Assembly: GCA_002086835.1 (NCBI GenBank)
Contig: MVIG01000015.1
Location: forward strand, 1-64,000
DNA from: Mycolicibacterium porcinum
GTDB lineage: Bacteria; Actinomycetota; Actinomycetes; Mycobacteriales; Mycobacteriaceae
Direction: 5' to 3'
Length of the DNA stretch: 64,000 nucleotides
A program made the translations under genes and the position numbers. Under the pieces are notes generated by a model, which worked only from the letters and a program-made list of their open reading frames with translations, had not been told where the DNA came from and ran no database searches. Positions 62,139 through 64,000 of the stretch are shown here, in pieces. Position 1 is the first letter of the stretch, and each line of letters starts with the position of its first letter.

Positions 62139-62939
62139 TCACGTCTCGTCGGCGTAGTGGCGCAACCGGGTGAGGCCGCGAGCCCCGCGGCCGAGATCGG
62201 CGATCAGCACGGCCCGGTGCCCGTCGCGGTCCAGGCCGGCCACCACGCTCGACCCGGACGCGATCAGCTTGCGCCACGACGCACCCGAGGCCCGGTCCAC
62301 CAACCCGGACGTGCTCAGCGGTCCGTCGTCACCGGCGCGGATGACGGTGTCGGTACCCAGCCGCCGTTGTACCGCGACCGCGTCCCCGGCGCACAGGTCG
62401 TCGAGCAGCCCGGCGACCAGGCGCTTGCCGGCCCGGCCTGCGCCGCTCATTCCCTTGGCGAACCCGAGGGTGCCCGCCGGTCCCTGGTTACGCAGTAGCG
62501 CGGCGGACAGCCGAAGCCCGACCGGGACCGCGCCGAGGCCGGCCCTGGCGAATTGCCCGATCATCGCGGGCAGCTCCCAGTACGCCTGCAGGGCGGCGAT
62601 ACCCGCTCGGTCCGCGACGGGCGAAACGACGTAACGCAGGTACGCCGGAATCCGCATGGTGACCGACGGGCTCATGGCGACCTCGAGCTCGAGATCGCGG
62701 ATCACCGTCGAGCCGCTGACGATGTCGACGTCCCGGTGGAAGGTGATGTCCCGCGGGGCGATGAACGTGTCGTAGAACCGCTCGATCTCGGCGGTGCCGT
62801 GGTGTGGCCGTGAGCCCACGGGGTCCTCGACCTGTCCGCCCGCAGCGAACAACCCCACCCATCCCTGTCGGTCGTGTGCGCCCGCTGCCTGCGGTGACAA
62901 CTCGACGGTGGCCAGCAGCTCGTCCCGTGTGAATGCCAT
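62139..62939 (-). CDS. NTF2/SnoaL-like protein with extra C-terminal domain
   Basis: A 266-residue protein. The first 130 residues resemble an NTF2-like fold (LSPQAAGAHDRQGWVGLFAAGGQVEDPVG, FYDTFIAPRDITFHRDVDI), as in ketosteroid isomerase or SnoaL proteins. A second half of unknown fold follows. It may bind a hydrophobic substrate; no catalytic Asp/Tyr set is certain. Confidence 0.55.
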   Translation of the reverse strand: MAFTRDELLATVELSPQAAGAHDRQGWVGLFAAGGQVEDPVGSRPHHGTAEIERFYDTFIAPRDITFHRDVDIVSGSTVIRDLELEVAMSPSVTMRIPAYLRYVVSPVADRAGIAALQAYWELPAMIGQFARAGLGAVPVGLRLSAALLRNQGPAGTLGFAKGMSGAGRAGKRLVAGLLDDLCAGDAVAVQRRLGTDTVIRAGDDGPLSTSGLVDRASGASWRKLIASGSSVVAGLDRDGHRAVLIADLGRGARGLTRLRHYADET

Positions 62940-63029
62940 ATGGATCGTTTACCATCCCGCCCCGCCGCTCGTGCGCGCACACTGGTGTTGGACACGTGGG
63001 GCCGGCCCACATCCACCGAGGAGAACGCA

Positions 63030-63416
63030 ATGAGTGGCAGTGGACCTTTCGGGTTCGACCCCGAGGATTTCGACCGCGTCGCCCGCGAAGCCGGCGAGGG
63101 ACTGCGCGATGCCCTCGACGGGTTGGGCAAATTCTTGGGCAACCCGGGTCAGGGCGCAGGCTGGGCGGGACTGCTGGATGAGGTGGCCCGGTTCTCGCGG
63201 CCGAGGACAGAGCCGGAGACCACCGGCGAAAAGGGTGACGGCGTGTGGGCGATCTACACGGTCGATGACGCCGGCGGGGCCCACATCGAGCAGGTCTATC
63301 CCAACGAGCTGGAAGCCCTGCGGGCCAATGCGAGCAACACCGATCCCGGCCGCCGGGTGCGGTTCTTGCCGTACGGCATCGCGGTCAGTGTGCTCGACGC
63401 CGATACCAGCGAGTAA
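63030..63416 (+). CDS. Small conserved protein of unknown function
   Basis: A 128-residue acidic protein from ATG 63030, which has GAGGAGAA upstream. It starts SGSGPFGFDPEDFDRVAREAGEGLRDAL and later WAIYTVDDAGGAHIEQVYPNELEALRANA. It probably folds as a small alpha/beta domain; no family is recognised. It is divergent from the NTF2-like gene. Confidence 0.6.
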   Translation: MSGSGPFGFDPEDFDRVAREAGEGLRDALDGLGKFLGNPGQGAGWAGLLDEVARFSRPRTEPETTGEKGDGVWAIYTVDDAGGAHIEQVYPNELEALRANASNTDPGRRVRFLPYGIAVSVLDADTSE

Positions 63417-63529
63417 CAACGGGCCCAATTGCCGACTGCCCGCCGCGGTGACCGGCTAGGCTTCTGGCCCAAAGTCAACGAACTGGCCGGCCTGATTCGA
63501 CCGGCGGCCGGCAATGCTGAGGGTGGAAC

Positions 63530-63967
63530 ATGATTCGCGAACTCTTCGCCACGACGGCGGTCGCAGCGGCGGCACTGGCAACAGCGATCTCGGCCGCGCC
63601 TGGCGCCATGGCCGACGACAACAGCAACATGTACCCGGACAATCCGGGCCGCTACCCCACCGATGTCCCTGGGATGAGCTACGAGGCTTCCAACGGCGCG
63701 CCCTGCTACAGCTGGGAACGCAACGTGTTCGGCCGCGGCCCGGGCGGCACGGCCATGCAGTGCCGGTGGATTCCGAATCAGTGGCCGCCGGTGTACACGG
63801 GCTTCTGGACCTACGCCTACCCGCTGCACGGCGTGCAGGAAATCGGCTCGCCGTGCCCGGGCCCGCAGGCGGCGGCGCAGTCCCCCGACGGCCGGCCGAT
63901 GTTGTGCCTCGGGGAGCAGGGCTGGCAGCCCGGTGTGCTGACCGGCGACGGGTTCTTCCCGGTCTGA
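63530..63967 (+). CDS. Small secreted Cys-containing protein
   Basis: A 145-residue exported protein. The signal peptide (LFATTAVAAAALATAISAAPGAMA-DD) precedes a Trp, Pro and Gly-rich body with four Cys (APCYSW, MQCRW, SPCPG, MLCLG), probably two disulfides. Family unknown; it belongs to the many small secreted mycobacterial proteins. GAGGGTGGAAC before the ATG. Confidence 0.65.
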   Translation: MIRELFATTAVAAAALATAISAAPGAMADDNSNMYPDNPGRYPTDVPGMSYEASNGAPCYSWERNVFGRGPGGTAMQCRWIPNQWPPVYTGFWTYAYPLHGVQEIGSPCPGPQAAAQSPDGRPMLCLGEQGWQPGVLTGDGFFPV

Positions 63968-64000
63968 CCCGGTTCTGAGGCGCAGGTCACATCCCCCTGG

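Overview
The window is about 64 kb of high-GC actinobacterial chromosome and reads as a non-tuberculous, probably fast-growing Mycobacterium (Mycolicibacterium). The evidence is gene content and order. From the left edge to about 46.6 kb the genes follow, in inverted orientation, the order I know from M. tuberculosis Rv1860 to Rv1814: apa, modCB, an SDR, an F420-type oxidoreductase, ndh, ureABCFGD, a thioesterase, blaI/blaR, gnd, guaB1, two CNNM/CorC proteins, glcB, a VWA protein, gcvP, resR, a bifunctional nuclease, a second MerR, garA, gcvH, two DUF881 proteins flanking an Sbp protein, pgsA2, secA2, a BacA-type transporter, a flavoprotein, a secreted protease-like protein and a sterol-desaturase-like protein. 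I see no PE/PGRS genes, tRNA, rRNA, insertion sequence, phage or CRISPR. Gene names by homology come from recognition of the translated proteins; no database search was run.

Layout. 0-2.3 kb: apa (partial) and modCB without modA. 2.4-5.5 kb: SDR, LLM oxidoreductase and NADH dehydrogenase on the plus strand, ending in a stop codon overlap with the urease operon (5.5-9.9 kb, minus). 10-11.5 kb: a thioesterase and an iron-box-controlled gene. 11.5-18.6 kb: blaI-blaR, gnd, guaB1 and two membrane CNNM/CorC proteins behind a long structured leader. 18.6-21.4 kb: a TetR/quinone-reductase pair with a clear operator, and an unassigned protein. 21.4-26 kb: malate synthase G and a large membrane VWA protein. 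26-32.6 kb: glycine cleavage P protein under a tandem glycine riboswitch, then resR, a nuclease, a MerR regulator, garA and gcvH. 32.6-37.9 kb: membrane/division-type genes with pgsA2 and secA2. 38-41.8 kb: two tandem BacA-like ABC transporters. 41.8-46.6 kb: a flavoprotein/VOC operon under a perfect KstR-type box, a secreted protease-like protein, a lectin-LysM protein and a fatty acid hydroxylase.

From 46.6 kb to the right edge the content is more accessory: a carboxylesterase divergent from an SfnB/DszC-like flavoenzyme, which is coupled to a paired SMR exporter; an MFS protein; an SDR-TetR operon divergent from a second diaminopimelate-decarboxylase-like gene and malQ; a metal-hydrolase/ferredoxin-reductase operon; a NUDIX protein; an SGNH hydrolase; and several small secreted proteins.

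Functional links: gcvP, its glycine riboswitch, gcvH and garA sit together and tie glycine catabolism to PknB/PknG-GarA control of central metabolism, with glcB (glyoxylate to malate) nearby. The iron box, the KstR box, the BlaI region and several TetR operators show that many of these genes are under local control. The most interesting points are the KstR-type box on the flavoprotein/VOC operon, the structured leader before the CNNM pair, the BacA duplication, the lectin-LysM protein and the iron-box gene.
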